Source of the DNA: Pochonia chlamydosporia 170
Lineage: Eukaryota > Ascomycota > Sordariomycetes > Hypocreales > Clavicipitaceae
Reading direction: 5' to 3'
NCBI RefSeq assembly: GCF_001653235.2
Contig: NW_019154043.1
Coordinates: forward strand, 1,054,001-1,118,000
DNA: 64,000 bases
Of the stretch, positions 53,967 to 63,776 are shown in pieces. Positions within the stretch are counted from its first letter, which is position 1; every line of letters starts with the position of its first letter. The position numbers and the translations under genes are program-made. The notes under the pieces were generated by a model that worked only from the letters and a program-made list of their open reading frames with translations, searched no databases and was not told the DNA's origin.

Positions 53967-55020
53967 ATGACCCAACTAATGTACTTCCAAGTGAGCTGGG
54001 CCATCCTTAGCACCCTTGGGATCCATAATGTTCTCCTTGGCCCTATGATTGCTGTCATTCTTAATAAGGGTCTCCCGTTTGCCCTTGCCGTACCCATTGT
54101 TGTCTCCGCGGCGTGTGCGGCTGCTACCGGGCTGGCTTACTATAGGTTTTATACTGACCCTCCAGTTTCTAAAAAGGCCATTGCTTTCGTCTTTATGCAT
54201 CTCTTTTGGTTGGTGAGTGCAGTATTTTCCGTGTAACTAAAAGGAGCCGGCCATACTCATCCTGCCTTTATTTCTCCGGTTCTGCCCTGATCTTCTAGGG
54301 TTAGGGTTAATCCACCATTCCCGTCTCCATCAGTTCACTCATCTATGGTACATTTGACTAACGTGATGGGCCATCTTCATCAGGTTCAAGAAGCTGGACT
54401 TCCCTTCTATGGCTATGCGATTCTGACCCATGCCCTGGTCGGCGGCGAGCGCCTAATCTTCCGAAGCCTCTTTCGGGCGCTAATATTCGTAACCTATTTC
54501 CCTCCATTTCACCGCCCTCGTGTTCAACACACGCTTCCAGACTGACCCCAACTCCCCGGTTTCGGCTGTCCTGGTCAAGATAGGCATCGGTTACTTCGTG
54601 TCCATCGCCATGGCCGAATGCCTCAGCGCCGTCTTCTTGTTGAGGAAGTTCCACATCGAACGTCAGTCGTCCCCGCTGAGCGGCGGCAAGCTATGCTACC
54701 ACCTCATGCGCAGTACCGCGATGCGCGTTACCATTCTAGCATCCTTCGGCGTCTCGCGCGCTGTGACAACCTCGCTTACATCGTTGTCGCACGAGGCGAG
54801 CGACGGGCAGAAGAACCTAGCCAGTACGCTTGATATGCTTGTGTATTCAATGACGTGTTTTTTCCCCATTGTAATTTTGTGAGTATGTCCTCCAGTCAAC
54901 AAATGACCAAATTGCTTACCAGGAGACGCCTCCCACAGCGTGGACACACTCGCCTCGCGCCTCGTCTTCGCCGATGAGTGCAGGTCGAGGAGCAGCAACC
55001 TCGTCGCCCACCTGTATTAA
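53967..55020 (+). CDS. Multi-pass membrane protein, PaxA-like (tentative)
   Basis: Exons are 53967-54212, 54384-54488, 54541-54878 and 54939-55020, closing in frame at 256 aa. Helices are apparent in YFQVSWAILSTLGIHNVLLG, FALAVPIVVSAACAAATGLA, AIAFVFMHLFWLVQEAGLPF, VLVKIGIGYFVSIAMAECLSAVFLL and YSMTCFFPIVIFVDTLASRLV. The block FMHLFWLVQEAGLPFYGYAIL and the C-terminal Asp-Thr-Leu-Ala-Ser resemble the PaxA-type membrane protein of indole-diterpene clusters, from memory and without alignment. The 52-nt intron at 54489-54540 lacks a good branch point; if it is not an intron, a one-base frameshift would be needed there and the gene would be broken. Intron 1 (171 nt) contains TAGGGTTAGGGTTA. P450 and dehydrogenase genes follow. 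Confidence 0.6.
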
Positions 55021-55289
55021 CTCTCATACTACCCGGGGGACTGCTACATGGGCGCCCAGGCGCAAAATAACTGTTAGAATTAGCGACTTAGTAGGAAAAC
55101 GTCTTCTATTTTCGACGTTATTATGAGAGCGTGTGGCGTTTTGAAGTTGTCACTTGTGTGTTTTCGCGGTAGAGGTCGCGGCATCGTTGGTATCTAGTGC
55201 CTGTTGCAATGGGAGCACTCCAGAAAGGAGAGCAGAGGTTTCTTTGAGAAGAGCATGCGCTGAAATTGAAAACTTGGTTAAATATTAGA

Positions 55290-55960
55290 TTTGAAAGCAC
55301 TTGAGGCCTGGATCTACAAAATTGACCGAAATTTGGTTTCCTTATTTGAGGTACATATTAGCTGGGCAAGAGAGTAGGGCTTTAACTTTATACTATCTAT
55401 TATTCTCATTTACACTTTTGTCTTTATACGTAAGGGACTAGCCTAGCAGCTTCTGCGAGCTAGCGTTACTAATAGTAACTTTTCTTATAGGGAGAAAAGA
55501 GAAAGAGGGAAGAGGTTAACTCAGCTTTATAGAGGACCCTGATAGTGCCTAGCTAAGCTCTAGTAGAAACCTATAGCAGGTTCTTAGGTAGCTCTTCCAG
55601 CGCACTTGTCTCCTTCTCCCTTAAGATCCAGGCACTACGCTTAAATTCATAACAGTTTTAAAAGATCTAAAAGACAATTAATAATAAAAATATATAGCTA
55701 GCAAAAGATAACTAGAAGATTTAATTATTATAATAGTAAATTAATTATTAGAAACTAAGAAAAAAGCAAAAAGTTATATATAATTCTAATAGAAAATTTA
55801 CTAATATTAAAAATGTTAAAAACGCCTAGTAGTATTCTTTAATATAGCTTATAGTACTCTCTATAATAAATAGACTTAATTTTAAGTTTCTATGTAATAA
55901 ATAGAAATTAAATAGCTCGAAAACACTAAATATTACCATTTTCATCTACTCCAACCGTCA
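55290..55960. mobile_element. AT-rich, RIP-like block (right)
   Basis: About 670 bp dominated by A/T and TA dinucleotides, no coding capacity, sharply bounded on the right by a GC-rich 30-bp repeat. Some strings (for example around 55845-55880) resemble the left AT-rich block in inverse orientation, which suggests the same element family, but divergence is too high to be sure by eye. Confidence 0.5.
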
Positions 55961-55996
55961 AATAAGGTTCTAATATAATGCATTTAGGTGCCACCG

Positions 55997-56026
55997 GTGG
56001 CCGGTTGATGGGTCCCAGGCGTTATT
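55997..56026 (-). repeat. 30-bp inverted repeat, right copy
   Basis: Reverse complement of the sequence at 51792-51821 with 25 of 30 matches. It sits at the outer edge of the right AT-rich block, as the left copy sits at the outer edge of the left block. Confidence 0.5.
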
Positions 56027-56432
56027 TGTACTACCCAAAGTGCAATAGCTCGCCAATGTTAGCAATTGCACACCCCTGGGTGTGGCGCGGTTTTCACAAC
56101 GATCCAGTCAAGTCACTTCGGATGCAGAACTGGTCACATGCAGGGTGAAAGCGCTGCCAAGCTCTGTGACTGGAACATTCAACGCCACCAGACCCTATTG
56201 TATTTTGTATTGTATTAAATACAATACAACAATACATTTGCATTGTATTTCCGGCAATGCTCTGCCTATTGGAAGCCTTGTTGCCGCCTGTGACGCCAAG
56301 GTAAAAGCGCACGCAGCCTATTACGGAGACTTGCATTGTAGTGACATTTGATCTGCAAGAGCAAGGGGGCAATGCCCAAGCAGTGGAGGCCGATGGATGG
56401 GGGATGTTGGACTGACTGGGTCGCACCAGACA

Positions 56433-56440
56433 TATAAATA
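56433..56440 (+). promoter_or_regulatory. TATA box of the P450 gene
   Basis: TATAAATA, 97-104 bp upstream of the ATG at 56537. Confidence 0.55.
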
Positions 56441-56536
56441 CATTGATACCCAGGTCATAATAGAGAAGCGCAAAGGAAGTGAATGCTAGCGTGTGTTGTC
56501 CCCCAAAAGAAGACCAAGTTTCATATACCTTTAAAA

Positions 56537-58246
56537 ATGTTCCTTGAGACTTTGTTGAGCGGTATATCTGACTCTTCCAAACTGACACTTATTATTATTG
56601 CGACTTTACCACTCTTCTGGGTCGTTTCAGCCATCTATTCCTGTTGGTTCCATCCATATGCAGATATTCCGGGCCCTCTTGGTGCCAGAATATCCAGGCT
56701 CTGGCTGGCAAAACAGGTCCTTCAGGGCAATATTGACAATGTACAAAGAGCCCTTCATGATAAATATGGTAAGACGACAACAGTAAAATTTTCTTGTTAC
56801 GATACTTCCCTCGCTTACTTTTGGTGTGCAGGTCCCATCGTCAGAATCGCCCCGAACGAGGTCTCTGTTTCGGATCCTGCCGCACTCAAGTTAATCTACG
56901 CGGTCAATGCAGGATTTACCAAGACAGATTTCTATGCCCCTTTCGCATCTCATATTTCTCCGAACGAAGACCTCTTTACACAAAGAGACGAGAAACACCA
57001 TGCGCACCGGCGCCGTTTGGTGAATGCCCTCTATTCGCTGAGCAGTGTCCTCGAGTCAGAGCGCTTCATCGACGCATGCACGGCGACCTTTATGTCTCGC
57101 CTAGAAGAATTTGTTGATTCCGGTGAGACAGTAGACCTCGGCCTGTGGCTCCAAATGTACGCGTTTGATGTTGTTGGAGAGCTCTTTTACGGACGCCAAT
57201 TCGGGTTCATGGAAACGAGGAGCGACTACGAGGGCTACATCGAGTCTCTTGATACTCTCATGCCAGCCGTCGCCGCTGCATCTGTTCTCCCGTCATATGT
57301 GCGGCCATTTCAAGTACTGGGCCACCTCTTCCCTCAGGTTCACAAGGCCCTAGTCTGCTACGATAATATTGTCATCGCAGCAAAGCAGACCGTGAACAAT
57401 CGAATGCAGCTCATGCGAGAGGGTGGCGTGAAAAGGTGAGACCGTTCTTTTCGCAACAATTGACATAAGAGGTGATATCTTGAACTAATCTCACACCCTG
57501 CCGATAGGTCTGATCTTTTGGACAAACTCTTCCGCATAGCAGCTGAAAAAGAGGAGTTCACCACGGCGGATGTGACAACCGAGGCGTGGGTATCAATGTT
57601 TGCAGGATCTGACACGACGGCCATTGCGATGCGGTCCATCCTATATAATCTGATGAAAGCCCCCGAAGCATACGACAAGGTCATGGCAGAGATTGATGCG
57701 GCAGCAGCGGAGGGCAGACTCAGCGACCCCGTGAAATACTCCGAGGCCATTCAAATGCCTTATTTTATCGCCTGTTGCAAGGAGGGTTTTCGGATGCACC
57801 CCAGCGTGGGCATGTCTATGCCTCGACATGTGCCCCCGTCTGGCGTCACCATCTGCGGCCGCTTCTTCCCCGGGGGAAGCCGTGTTGGGATGAGCGCGAC
57901 TGTCATTCACTTCGATCAAAATATATTTGGTCAAGATGCCAAAATCTTTAATCCAGACCGATGGTTCCGTACTGGTGCGGAGAATATGGACCGATTTATG
58001 ATGCATTTTGGTGCTGGACCGCGCACCTGCATTGGGAAACATGTGCGATCAATATGAAACCATTCTACTTTAAGATATGGGTTGCTAACATGGTGCTAGA
58101 TATCTCTAACAGAGATCTATAAGCTTATTCCGAATATGCTTCGACATTACCGGATCGAGCTTGTCGATCCGAAAAAAGAGCTAAAGACGCTCAACTTCTG
58201 GTTTAACAAGCAGGTCGGGCTAAATGTCAAGGTTACAAAAAGGTAA
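56537..58246 (+). CDS. Cytochrome P450 monooxygenase (pisatin demethylase-like group)
   Basis: Exons are 56537-56768, 56832-57435, 57508-58042 and 58100-58246, giving 505 aa. An N-terminal ER anchor (LTLIIIATLPLFWVVSAIYSC) is followed by the hinge FHPYADIPGPLGARISRLW. P450 motifs are complete: I-helix MFAGSDTTAIAMRSIL, K-helix KEGFRM (ExxR), the PERF region FNPDRWF, and the haem loop FGAGPRTCIGKH with the Cys thiolate. The opening (IPGP, then HDKYGPIVRIAPNEVSVSDP and the FTKTDFY block) is the pattern of the CYP57-like fungal group. Intron 1 is 63 nt with no stop, so its retention would add 21 residues. It is the only intact oxidase of the remnant cluster; the substrate is unknown. Confidence 0.9.
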
Positions 58247-58469
58247 ATGAATATTTTTCAACGGGATATTCGTATATTTAAATTGAGATAAGGTGGCGAT
58301 ATTGTTTTGGGAATTTGATTGGTGGGCAGACTTGTTAGTGCATTCAAATTGAATGAATTTAACTACATTGAAATCTATTCAAAGCAATCAAGCAACTCTA
58401 ATTTGTAGCCTATTAAATCGGTTAACTAGGTGGATATATTTGCATAACTACTAGTTAGCAATAGCTTCC

Positions 58470-59092
58470 ATGCCTTCGAGGGACGTTTCGATTATAACGT
58501 TGACGAGCGTTACATATGCTCTATTGGGTCTTTACCCAAGGCTGGAGTACGTTACAATAATTCGCTCTGAGCTCCAAAATACTCATCTAGAGAGCCTGTC
58601 AGGTCAAATTGATGATCTACTCATCATTGACGCTTTTCTCAAAGAGTTTTCGCGACTATCGCCATTTGACAGCACAGTCGTTCGTCGTCATGCTCTGAAA
58701 CCAAGGACTTTAGCACAGGCCTCTCAATTGAGCCGGGAGACTGGATCTGCGTTCCTACCCGCAGGTTAATGAGAGATGCTGCTAGCTTTCCAAATCCCCT
58801 GAGGCTCGATATTTCACGATACTTAAGTGCAACCGGCTCCTCAGGAGGAGACCAAACACGGCAGCGACTGCTGTTAGACTCGAATAAAGACGGAGATGGA
58901 ACGATGATATGGGGACTCAGCCGGATCTCATGTCCAGGCATGTTTTACGCCTCTATGGTCATTAAGTTGGTCGTTACTACGTTCTTGAATGAGTACGACT
59001 GTGAGCTGCCAAAAGATTGCGAAGCACGATCATCCAATTGTTCCCACAAGAAGCTTCACTCTTTACGTACGAGATATTTGATGCCAACATAA
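58470..59092 (+). pseudogene. Second P450 relic, C-terminal half only (CYP68-like)
   Basis: Two frames carry, in order, an I-helix end (TLTSVTYALLGLYPRLEYV), the K-helix FLKEFSRLSPFDSTVVRRHALKP (ExxR), and after a stop and frame change RDAASFPNPLRLDISRYL and the haem loop WGLSRISCPGMFYA, then LNEYDCELP. The PRLEYV to ALKP and CPGxFYA features fit the gibberellin/indole-diterpene P450 type. The N-terminal half is missing, the haem loop has lost its leading Phe-Gly-x-Gly pattern, and the frame is broken, so it is not functional. Confidence 0.7.
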
Positions 59093-59212
59093 ATTTTCTC
59101 AAGTTTAAGCCAACAATGGGAGTGACTATAAAGCTTTGATTGCTGATCCTTGCTCATGTTACTATGAAGCGAAATTAAGTTTGTAATTAAGGTTCAGGCC
59201 CCAACAGCCAGG

Positions 59213-60295
59213 TCACGGCTTGGGGAGGTTGGCAATGCCCCAGTCCATCATGCTCTTAATTGCCGCGTCTTGTTCTTCCACAGTCAAAGGCTCGTAACCC
59301 AAACGCTCTTTCGCCTTCTCAATAGACCAGTTGCACCCACGATCAAAATAGTCCATGTTCTGTCGCCGCATCTGCGGCTTCTTGTAGCCTAACGTAAATA
59401 CTGCGTAAACCCATTCAGCGAGCGAGGCTATTGTCTGTGCTTTGCTTAGCGATACAATGTTCACCTCTTCTGGCTCGACTGATGCACCTGCTGCAGCGTA
59501 GCACCGCCGAAAAAAGTCCCAATAAGGAGTCGCATGTCCATCGCTGATAAAGAAGGCTTCGCCATCCACCTTTGAGGCCAAATCTAGACATGCATCAGCG
59601 CGGAGCAATGCCTTTGCTGCAGCAATGTGGGCTTCGGCAGCCTTGTGTACGTGGAGAACTTCGAAAACCTTGCTATTATCGCCGACCTGCGTTTTGTGCT
59701 CTCCTCGACGGATTGCGCCCAAAAGCTGGGGTAGCAGGTTTTTGTAATCATGGTCGCCATATAAGCCGGGAACACGAAGTGATATCGTACGAAGGTCTGG
59801 TCCGTTGGTAGCCAGTACCAAGGCATCGGCAATGCCCTTGGTCTTACCATACGGATAGGCGTTGTGGGATGCTGTGTAAAGTTGAGCCTGTTCTTCGGAG
59901 ATTTGGTCTTGGTTCGGGAACATGCCAGAGTCCGATCCGGTGAAGATAAAGGCACGCGTGTTGACGCAATATACAGCATGTCGTAGGAGATGCTTGGTCC
60001 CCTCGACATTTACCCGGTGCTGCTCCCGAGGCGATGCAAGAGGATTGGGTGAAGTGGTGTGGATGACGACCTGCGGTTTAATTCTCTGGAACAGGGCTGC
60101 CACTTGGTCCTGGTTGGCGATATCGACTGCTTCGTAGACTACGCCATCTTCTTGGTCAGGATGGCTGCTCGGATTCCGACTAGCAGAGTAGATTTTGCAC
60201 CCGGGTTCCGTCAAGAGCTTCCGCACGATATGGGATCCCAGGAAACCGCCGCCGCCGGTGACAAGCACAGTGTTGAGAAGGGCTGAGGAAGACAT
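59213..60295 (-). CDS. 3-beta-HSD/NAD-epimerase-type dehydrogenase
   Basis: Single exon, 360 aa, from the ATG at 60295. The extended-SDR Rossmann motif VLVTGGGGFLGSHIVRKLL (TGxxGxxG type) opens the protein. VDIANQDQVAALFQRIKPQVVIHTTSP follows, then the substrate region FIFTGSDSGMF and the catalytic Tyr-x-x-x-Lys in AYPYGKTKGIADALV. The C-terminal LGYEPLTVEEQDAAIKSMMDW is typical of the 3-beta-hydroxysteroid dehydrogenase/C-4 decarboxylase-like (Erg26-like) branch. It probably oxidises a hydroxyl on a terpenoid or sterol-like molecule using NAD. It is convergent with the P450 relic and next to a P450, which suggests a cluster role. Confidence 0.85.
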   Translation of the reverse strand: MSSSALLNTVLVTGGGGFLGSHIVRKLLTEPGCKIYSASRNPSSHPDQEDGVVYEAVDIANQDQVAALFQRIKPQVVIHTTSPNPLASPREQHRVNVEGTKHLLRHAVYCVNTRAFIFTGSDSGMFPNQDQISEEQAQLYTASHNAYPYGKTKGIADALVLATNGPDLRTISLRVPGLYGDHDYKNLLPQLLGAIRRGEHKTQVGDNSKVFEVLHVHKAAEAHIAAAKALLRADACLDLASKVDGEAFFISDGHATPYWDFFRRCYAAAGASVEPEEVNIVSLSKAQTIASLAEWVYAVFTLGYKKPQMRRQNMDYFDRGCNWSIEKAKERLGYEPLTVEEQDAAIKSMMDWGIANLPKP

Positions 60296-61096
60296 GATAC
60301 CCGATGATGGGCTCACAAAGAGGGTTGGCTCAGTCGCCAATGAAACGAGTGTGGTGGATTGGATTCTGGGCGCATATGGTGCGTAGCATAAGATGGAGAT
60401 GGGAAGGGATGGCCTTCATGCTTGCGCATTGCCGATTTTCAAGAGCCAACGTGTTCTTCTCATGTTGGCTCGTGCATGAGGGGAATCGAATCCTAATCAA
60501 ACAGAGAAGAAATAAGTTGAGCATCCTTTTCATGTTGGTCGTGGAGGAGCTACAACGAGATCGAAATTGCTAATGAAGGGATTCAGAGCACAGAGAACAG
60601 ATACTTGGCGCTCCGTGCACCGTCTAATGTAACATTTTGATATAAAGTTTACTCCGCACTGCCATAGCTCCAAACCTGAAAGTTTGGAGGAATCAAACGG
60701 TGCATGAGCCCAGGCCATAGTCGTGTCCATGTCGGCAACCAGGCTCGGGAGGGCTTGTGAGACGTGGGCGTGGGTGTATGAAGTAGAGATTGGACCGTGA
60801 TGCCACGGTATGATGGCAACCCAGACATGGAGACCTTCCGTCCACGGATGGAGCCGAACTCTGCCCAAGCAATGTACCCAGCTCGCGCTCATCTCAAGTC
60901 TCGCTTCATTTCAATATCCACGCGGCTCATACGTCAAGTGGCAACGGCATATCCTGGTTCTCATTGCATATTCCGGTTTAATTACCTAGGCGATCTCTCA
61001 TCTTCGGATCGAGCCTGGTATAAGAGGAATTAGATATGTTCTTCTGTGAGGCGTTATTCAACAGCAGCTTTTCACTTTAGATGCAATGTTTTCTGC
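60296..61096. other. Divergent intergenic region
   Basis: No gene supported. A TATAAG at 61019-61024 may serve the START-like pseudogene downstream. Confidence 0.45.
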
Positions 61097-61625
61097 ATGT
61101 CCATAGGTACTCCCTTTACCATACTTGCGCTTGATCAATACTTGAATTCTCCATCACCCTCTTACACCTCTTTCTTGGGAGGTTCGAATTGCAAGAAATG
61201 GCGCCTTCTATGTGGCTGCTTGCTGCTTTGCTATGTTACTTCCTCCCGAGCCCAAGAGGCAGATCATCAGCCACCCTATAATGACATAGTTTGCAATGGA
61301 AGTATCTTGCCAACGCCAACCTACGGTTTGAAAGGTGCCATTTTTATAGTTTGTGGAGAGTCCATTATTCAGGGCTCTGTCTCCCAAGTCTCGAACGCTA
61401 TCCTTGATTTCCGCAATTACCATGAGTGGAACACCTTTTTCACCAATGCAACCCTGCCCGATAACGTCTGCACCCCAGCTTGCTTGCGTGTACGCCCCTG
61501 GACTCAAGATTAGCTTCACCTCAACTGGCATCGTACCTGGAACAACCAGCGTTGGTAACGACGTCACTAGCTACATGCAGCGGCCTCACTTCTTCGCCTG
61601 GACTAACACGGAACATGAAGCGTAA
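61097..61625 (+). pseudogene. Secreted SRPBCC (START-like) protein broken by a 4-bp duplication
   Basis: The frame from the ATG at 61097 contains a hydrophobic segment (WRLLCGCLLLCYVTSSRA) that could be an internal signal peptide, then GAIFIVCGESIIQGSVSQVSNAILDFRNYHEWNTFF, the opening helix-grip motif of the SRPBCC/polyketide-cyclase fold. Near 61478-61488 the sequence GCTTGCTTGCG holds a tandem TTGC duplication; after it the frame shifts into an early stop (61513). The other frame continues the domain (YAPGLKISFTSTG, SVGNDVTSYMQRPHFFAWTN) to a stop at 61625. No intron fits. Family members bind small hydrophobic ligands or act as cyclases. This one should be truncated unless the duplication is an assembly error. 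Confidence 0.65.
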
Positions 61626-62233
61626 ACTATGCCATTCGGAGGTGGCAGAGTGAGATATACGCACTAGCAAACGCAATACGGGACAGGGGCAAATAATATT
61701 TTGCGTCTTAAGGGTAAAATCCAAAGCCAATTCCAAAAGTAAGCTGATGAGCTTAAGAAATTTATTGAAAGGGGTGTTTGATGGGGTTAACGGGTCTTGT
61801 AATATACAAAATTGCTACACTTCACAAAAGAGGTCGTTGCTATTTTCCTCTACCTGATATTAGCCAATTAGAGTTGTTTTTTGGATTCATCAACTATTGC
61901 AAGTTTAGCAGTTGTTCCAATACATCATATTGTGCAGAGTTAACTAAGCCACGAGTCATTGGGTTCTGTGTTGGTTCATCTGAGCTGAGAGCCAAGAATG
62001 AAGTTACATATTGATGTTCGTATTTATTTGATAGCCTACATTGCAAGAACATTAGAATAGGGCCAAGATTAAGAGTATAGAAATATGAGTATCGCGTTCG
62101 GCGACGTTCATCCACCCCCTTTCGCAATTAGGTCGCCATCGATGCCATAAACAGGCAGTCACCACTCATGCTTCTAAAACACACTTTCTGGTAAAGTGGA
62201 CAGCGCTTCGGAACGAATTCGCCACATATCTCC
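61626..62233. other. Intergenic, no gene seen
   Basis: Convergent spacer between the START-like pseudogene and the GPI-anchored protein gene. Confidence 0.5.
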
Positions 62234-63085
62234 TCAAAAACTCCAAAGCCGAAAGACAAGCATGCTCAGCACTACGACTGTCTTCAAGGAGGCACCATGT
62301 AAAGCGGCTGCCTCTGACAGAGGCACCTGGGTAGGTATAGCGCTGATGGTTGCATTCAAGTCTCCTGTGGGATTCGAGATAGCCGAAGTATTTTGTTGTG
62401 TGATCGCTGCTGGTGCTGGAGTAGTTGAGATTGCACCGGAGGTTGTCAACAATGAACTTGGATCACTTGATGTTGTTCTGCCCATCGTAGAGGTTGATGG
62501 CGGACCGGTAAGAAGAGTCGAAACTTGGTATATGGAGGCGCATTGAGAAAGATTGTATTGCTAAGAACTCAGTCTCATTGTAAACGCTTATTCCTGAAGA
62601 GCCCACTTACAGTTTCGCAGCACCAAATTTTGCTGGAGGCATCTCGTGCACAGTAATAACCGGCATCGCATGCCCCTGTATGGGAATGATATCAGTAGAG
62701 TATTTGAATCAAGAATCGGGAATCCAGAGTCACCTACGGCCGTCTCCGTTGTCGCAGCAAGTCTGCCCTCGGGTTGGACTATAGCAGAACAGTGCCAGAG
62801 ATGTGCTGGCATTGCAAGCTACGAACTCATTTCCGCATGCGCTGTCACAAGTTGTACCAACCCCGCAGGATGAATGCTGAGGATTATATCCTGATTGTCT
62901 TCCCACGAGATGCACATGAGCAACACTTGGATTGGACCATCTGAAGACCTTCTGGGCCTGAGATGTTGGTTGTGCCATATTGCAAAGAGTTGAATTTAAC
63001 AAGGTCGAGCCTCACACACTGTTCTCAGAAGAACGATATGGATATGAGAAAAGAGAACTGGGGGGAAGCTTCGGAAGTAACTCAT
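62234..63085 (-). CDS. Cys-rich, probably GPI-anchored surface protein
   Basis: Exons (descending) are 63085-63020 (tentative), 62957-62738, 62675-62611 and 62560-62234. The three later ones join cleanly: DNGDG across to ACDAGYYCARDASSKIWCCET, then QYNLSQCASIYQ. The Cys-rich ectodomain begins AQKVFRWSNPSVAHVHLVG and holds CGVGTTCDSACGNEFVACNAS and FCYSPTRGQTCC. A Ser/Thr/Pro stretch (TSSDPSSLLTTSGAISTTP) follows, and a C-terminal hydrophobic tail TVVVLSMLVFRLWSF of GPI-signal type ends the protein. The first exon supplies a weak signal peptide (MSYFRSFPPVLFSHIHIVLL) over a 62-nt intron, the modal intron size here, but it is the least certain part. The pattern matches a common family of fungal surface proteins without known function. 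Confidence 0.65.
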
Positions 63086-63776
63086 TGTGAGAGGCACAAA
63101 CCTCTAGAGGATGGGGACATGTCGGTCATGCTGTCAGGCTGTCAGCGCCTCTTCCCCCTTCCCCCCATGGAGGCTTTGAGTTATGTGAAACATAATTGTG
63201 TAGACCCTCTGCGCAACAAAGTGAGATAGAGAGAGATGCTCAAAAGTTCTTGGTTGTGGCTACATGATCTCAATATTTGGCGCTCATCAGCTGTCGTGTC
63301 CTTGAATCACAGTCTCGACGATCTTGTCGTGTCTTTCAGCTCAATTTCCCCCAACGCACGCCTCACATCCGCCCGAGAACAGCTTCAGTTAATGTGATGA
63401 GAAAAGATTACGGTAGTAATCTGCAATGCAGCCCTATGTGTCAATAATATGGGAACACGACTGCTCGCGGTGGCTTATGAAATCTCAGCCTTGTTTGTGG
63501 AAGGGATATTCGGTATCAGGCCACTTACAGTTGCTGTCATTGTGAAGAGTCTGAGGACGTGTTCAACAGGCCCTGGGACATAAAATAGCCAGATCATAAT
63601 TTCTGATAAGGCTGGGTCTGCCTAGATACTACAGTTTCTTGGTACTAGGGTGGTGTTTCGTCCGTCTTGAACAATTGTTTTCTGTCCAAAAATACTGCTG
63701 CTTAATATACCAGGAAAGTTTACAAAGTTCACATCATACCCGGTAGTCCAATTTGTCTCTCATTCGACCAGAAGTC
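63086..63776. other. Divergent promoter region, no gene seen
   Basis: The region lies between the GPI-protein gene and the gene at the right edge. A minus-strand ATGACAGCAACT followed by GTAAGT near 63540 might be a leader exon, but no supported continuation was found. Confidence 0.4.

Larger units (their letters stand above)
55021..56536. other. Intergenic with AT-rich block and P450 promoter
   Basis: No gene. It contains a second AT-rich block (55290-55960), the right inverted repeat, and TATAAATA at 56433-56440, which is 97 bp before the P450 ATG. Confidence 0.5.

Noticed and set aside
54489..54540. Frameshift in the PaxA-like gene
   Set aside because: A 52-nt GT-AG intron restores the frame exactly, and all four exons then close, so a break is not required; the weak branch point leaves some doubt.
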